Of a stretch of 9,291 bases of DNA, positions 7,588 through 9,291 are shown one piece after another. Origin of the DNA: AEGEAN-183 sp964002385 (GTDB lineage Bacteria; Pseudomonadota; Gammaproteobacteria; Magnimaribacterales; Magnimaribacteraceae); contig CAXFFS010000049.1 in assembly GCA_964002385.1 (NCBI GenBank), positions 1 to 9,291 of the forward strand, given 5' to 3'. Under the pieces are notes generated by a model. It did not search any database. It was not told the DNA's origin and saw nothing but the letters and a program-made list of their open reading frames with translations. Position 1 is the stretch's first letter, and each line of letters opens with the position of its first letter. The translations under genes were made by a program, and so were the position numbers.

Positions 7588-7612
7588 ATAATGGTATAAA
7601 AATAGAGCGGCT

Positions 7613-7641
7613 ATTCTATATCTGCTTAAACTAGCTTACAA
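7613..7641 (-). promoter_or_regulatory. Candidate sigma70-type promoter of etfBA
   Basis: On the minus strand TTGTAA (7641-7636, four of six to TTGACA) is followed after exactly 17 bases by TAGAAT (7618-7613, five of six to TATAAT). Transcription would begin near 7606, giving a leader of about 33 bases that contains the AAAGGA ribosome-binding site. The promoter lies in the 82-base spacer divergent from the ETF-ubiquinone oxidoreductase gene, so its occupancy could affect both. I found no equally good plus-strand promoter in the spacer. Confidence 0.45.
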
Positions 7642-7654
7642 ATAAAAAATACCT

Positions 7655-9291
7655 ATGGAAGAAACACAAAGAGAGTCTATGGAATATGATGTTGTTATCG
7701 TTGGGGCAGGCCCTTCAGGCCTTTCTACGGCTATCAAACTTAAACAACTAGCTACAGAAAATAAGTCTGAAATATCTATTTGTGTTGTGGAAAAAGGATC
7801 TGAAGTGGGAGCTCATATACTTTCTGGTAATGTTATAGACCCAAAAGCTTTAAACGAACTAATACCTGATTGGGAAGAAAAAGGTGCTCCGTTAAAAACC
7901 AAAGTTAGCAAGGACTCAGTGAGGTATTTACTAACTGAATCTATTACTATCCCAGCTCCGCTAATGTTTGTTCCTACCTTTAAGAACCATGGCAATTACA
8001 TTATCAGTTTAGGGAATCTATGTAGGTGGCTAGCAGAATATGCTGAAAGCCTAGAAATAGATATTTTTGCTGGTTTTCCTGCATCTGAATTAATATTCGA
8101 AGATGATAAAGTAACAGGCGTGCTCACTGGTGATATGGGTATAGACTCTAAAGGAGAAAAAAAACCTGGATATGAACCAGGTATTGAACTTAAAGCCAAG
8201 TTTACAGTTCTTGCAGAAGGCTGCAGAGGCCACTTAGGCAAACAAATAATCAGTAAATACAATCTTGATGAAGGTAAAGACCCTCAACACTATGGCATTG
8301 GATTTAAAGAAGTATGGGATCTAAGATCTGATCTTCATGAAGAAGGGTTGGTTGTCCACACTCTAGGATGGCCTGCCAAGGGAACAGTATCTGGCTCTTA
8401 TTTTTACCATGGGGAAAACAATCAAGCATTTATTGGTTATGTAGTACCTCTAGACTATAAAAACCCCCATTTGAGCCCCTACGATGAATTCCAACAATGG
8501 AAACACCAAGCTTCTATTGGTAAATATCTTGAGGGTGGAAAGAGAGTTGCCTATGGTGCGAGAGCGTTAATTAAGGGAGGCTTTCAATCACTACCAAAAA
8601 TGAACTTTCCTGGAGGGTTATTAATTGGTGACAATGCTGGCACTCTTAATTTTCCTAGAATTAAAGGTACTCATACTGCAATGAAGTCCGGAATGTTAGC
8701 CGCTGAAACTATCTTTGATTCTTTTCAGAATAAAGACTCGAGCCTGGAGGGATATGAAGAAAGATTTACTTCTTCGTGGATTAATAGTGAATTACATAAA
8801 GCAAGGAATTGGAATCCCTTTTTACATAAATTTGGTCCTTATCTTGGTGTTGTGTTGGCTGCCATAGATCAGTTCATCTTTAGAGGGAAACTTCCTTTTA
8901 CTCTAAGAGCCCAAGAACATGATCATGATTGTTTAAAGAAGGCTGATGAAATGCCAAAAATCTCTTATCCAAAACCAGATGGAGTTATTTCATTTGATAA
9001 ACTTTCTTCAGTCTTCTTATCTAATACTAATCATGCCGAGGACCAACCTTGCCACTTAATCCTCAAGGATGAAACCATACCGATAAGTGAAAACCTTCCT
9101 CTCTATGATGAACCAGCTCAGAGATATTGCCCTGCTGGAGTGTATGAAGTTATTGAAGAAGAAGGTATAAAAAAGTTTCAAATAAACGCACAAAATTGCG
9201 TCCATTGTAAGACTTGTGACATTAAAGATCCTGCCCAAAATATCGTCTGGATAACACCAGAAGGAACGGGTGGACCTAACTATCCTAATAT
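7655..9291 (+). CDS. etfD: Electron transfer flavoprotein-ubiquinone oxidoreductase, missing only its last codon or so
   Basis: ETF-QO is a membrane-associated flavo-iron-sulfur enzyme that oxidises reduced ETF and reduces ubiquinone. The frame is open for 545 codons from ATG 7655 to the right edge. Near the N-terminus is the dinucleotide-binding motif VVIVGAGPSG (13-22), followed by VVEKGSEVGAHILSG (44-58). FAD and quinone-domain landmarks follow: FVPTFKNHGNY (105-115), LAEGCRGHLGKQ (186-197), GGFQSLPKMNFPGG (308-321) and RIKGTHTAMKSG (335-346). The C-terminal ferredoxin-like part has Cys492 (RYCPAGVYE) plus Cys515, Cys518 and Cys521 (NCVHCKTCDIKDP), the four ligands of the [4Fe-4S] cluster. 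The last complete residues are GGPNYPN; family members commonly end there with a Met, and the window's final AT fits the start of that ATG. A second in-frame ATG lies at 7679, but the longer start matches the family; an in-frame TAA at 7643 bounds it. No Shine-Dalgarno is visible. The symbol etfD is one of several in use for this gene. Confidence 0.96.
   Translation, partial: MEETQRESMEYDVVIVGAGPSGLSTAIKLKQLATENKSEISICVVEKGSEVGAHILSGNVIDPKALNELIPDWEEKGAPLKTKVSKDSVRYLLTESITIPAPLMFVPTFKNHGNYIISLGNLCRWLAEYAESLEIDIFAGFPASELIFEDDKVTGVLTGDMGIDSKGEKKPGYEPGIELKAKFTVLAEGCRGHLGKQIISKYNLDEGKDPQHYGIGFKEVWDLRSDLHEEGLVVHTLGWPAKGTVSGSYFYHGENNQAFIGYVVPLDYKNPHLSPYDEFQQWKHQASIGKYLEGGKRVAYGARALIKGGFQSLPKMNFPGGLLIGDNAGTLNFPRIKGTHTAMKSGMLAAETIFDSFQNKDSSLEGYEERFTSSWINSELHKARNWNPFLHKFGPYLGVVLAAIDQFIFRGKLPFTLRAQEHDHDCLKKADEMPKISYPKPDGVISFDKLSSVFLSNTNHAEDQPCHLILKDETIPISENLPLYDEPAQRYCPAGVYEVIEEEGIKKFQINAQNCVHCKTCDIKDPAQNIVWITPEGTGGPNYPN

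Noticed and set aside
7587..7592. TATAAT on the plus strand as the -10 of the ETF-QO gene
   Set aside because: The sequence 17 bases upstream (AACCTT) is not a credible -35, and these bases overlap the etfB ribosome-binding site on the other strand. It is probably a chance match in AT-rich DNA.
7813..9238. Minus-strand open frames at 7813-7995, 7996-8262 and 9056-9238
   Set aside because: All are antisense to ETF-ubiquinone oxidoreductase, whose motifs run through these regions.
1..9291. A novel defence, mobile or secondary-metabolism system
   Set aside because: All seven genes belong to well-known housekeeping families, and the spacers are too small to hide another gene, array or RNA element of normal size.

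Overview
This 9.3 kb window looks like an ordinary, tightly packed piece of an AT-rich bacterial chromosome (roughly one third G+C by eye). The gene set suggests a streamlined gammaproteobacterium: NfuA with the fused A-type and NifU domains, full-length cobalamin-dependent MetH, TrmA, and an EtfA/EtfB/ETF-ubiquinone oxidoreductase set. AT-rich marine lineages such as SAR86-like bacteria would fit, but that placement is inference from composition and gene content, with no marker gene to prove it. Seven protein genes occupy all but about 180 bases, and no stretch over 82 bases lacks a gene.

Left part (1-1116, minus strand): nfuA, an Fe-S cluster carrier, is followed 33 bases downstream by the first 165 codons of an exonuclease I-like 3'-5' exonuclease that runs off the left edge. 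A 65-base divergent spacer, holding a 13-base near-perfect palindrome, separates nfuA from metH.

Middle (1182-5904, plus strand): metH, B12-dependent methionine synthase with all its modules and metal or cofactor ligands, overlaps by 8 bases the start of trmA, the tRNA m5U54 methyltransferase. The trmA start appears to be TTG. MetH makes methionine, the precursor of the S-adenosylmethionine that TrmA uses. TrmA keeps its catalytic cysteine but has Gly-Phe in place of the usual Asn-Pro after it.

Right part (5894-9291): etfB and etfA form a minus-strand operon (ATGA overlap). Its 3' end overlaps the end of trmA tail-to-tail by 11 bases. Divergent from etfB across an 82-base spacer is the gene for ETF-ubiquinone oxidoreductase, complete except for about its last codon and stop. 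Together these genes carry electrons from acyl-CoA dehydrogenases and other flavin dehydrogenases to the quinone pool. A plausible sigma70-type promoter and a good Shine-Dalgarno sequence precede etfB.

I found no mobile element, CRISPR array, RNA gene, riboswitch or clear intrinsic terminator, and no evidence of an undescribed system. The points worth a second look are small: the altered TrmA active-site loop, the non-ATG starts and overlaps, the palindrome between nfuA and metH, the convergent trmA/etfA overlap, and the lineage of the exonuclease.
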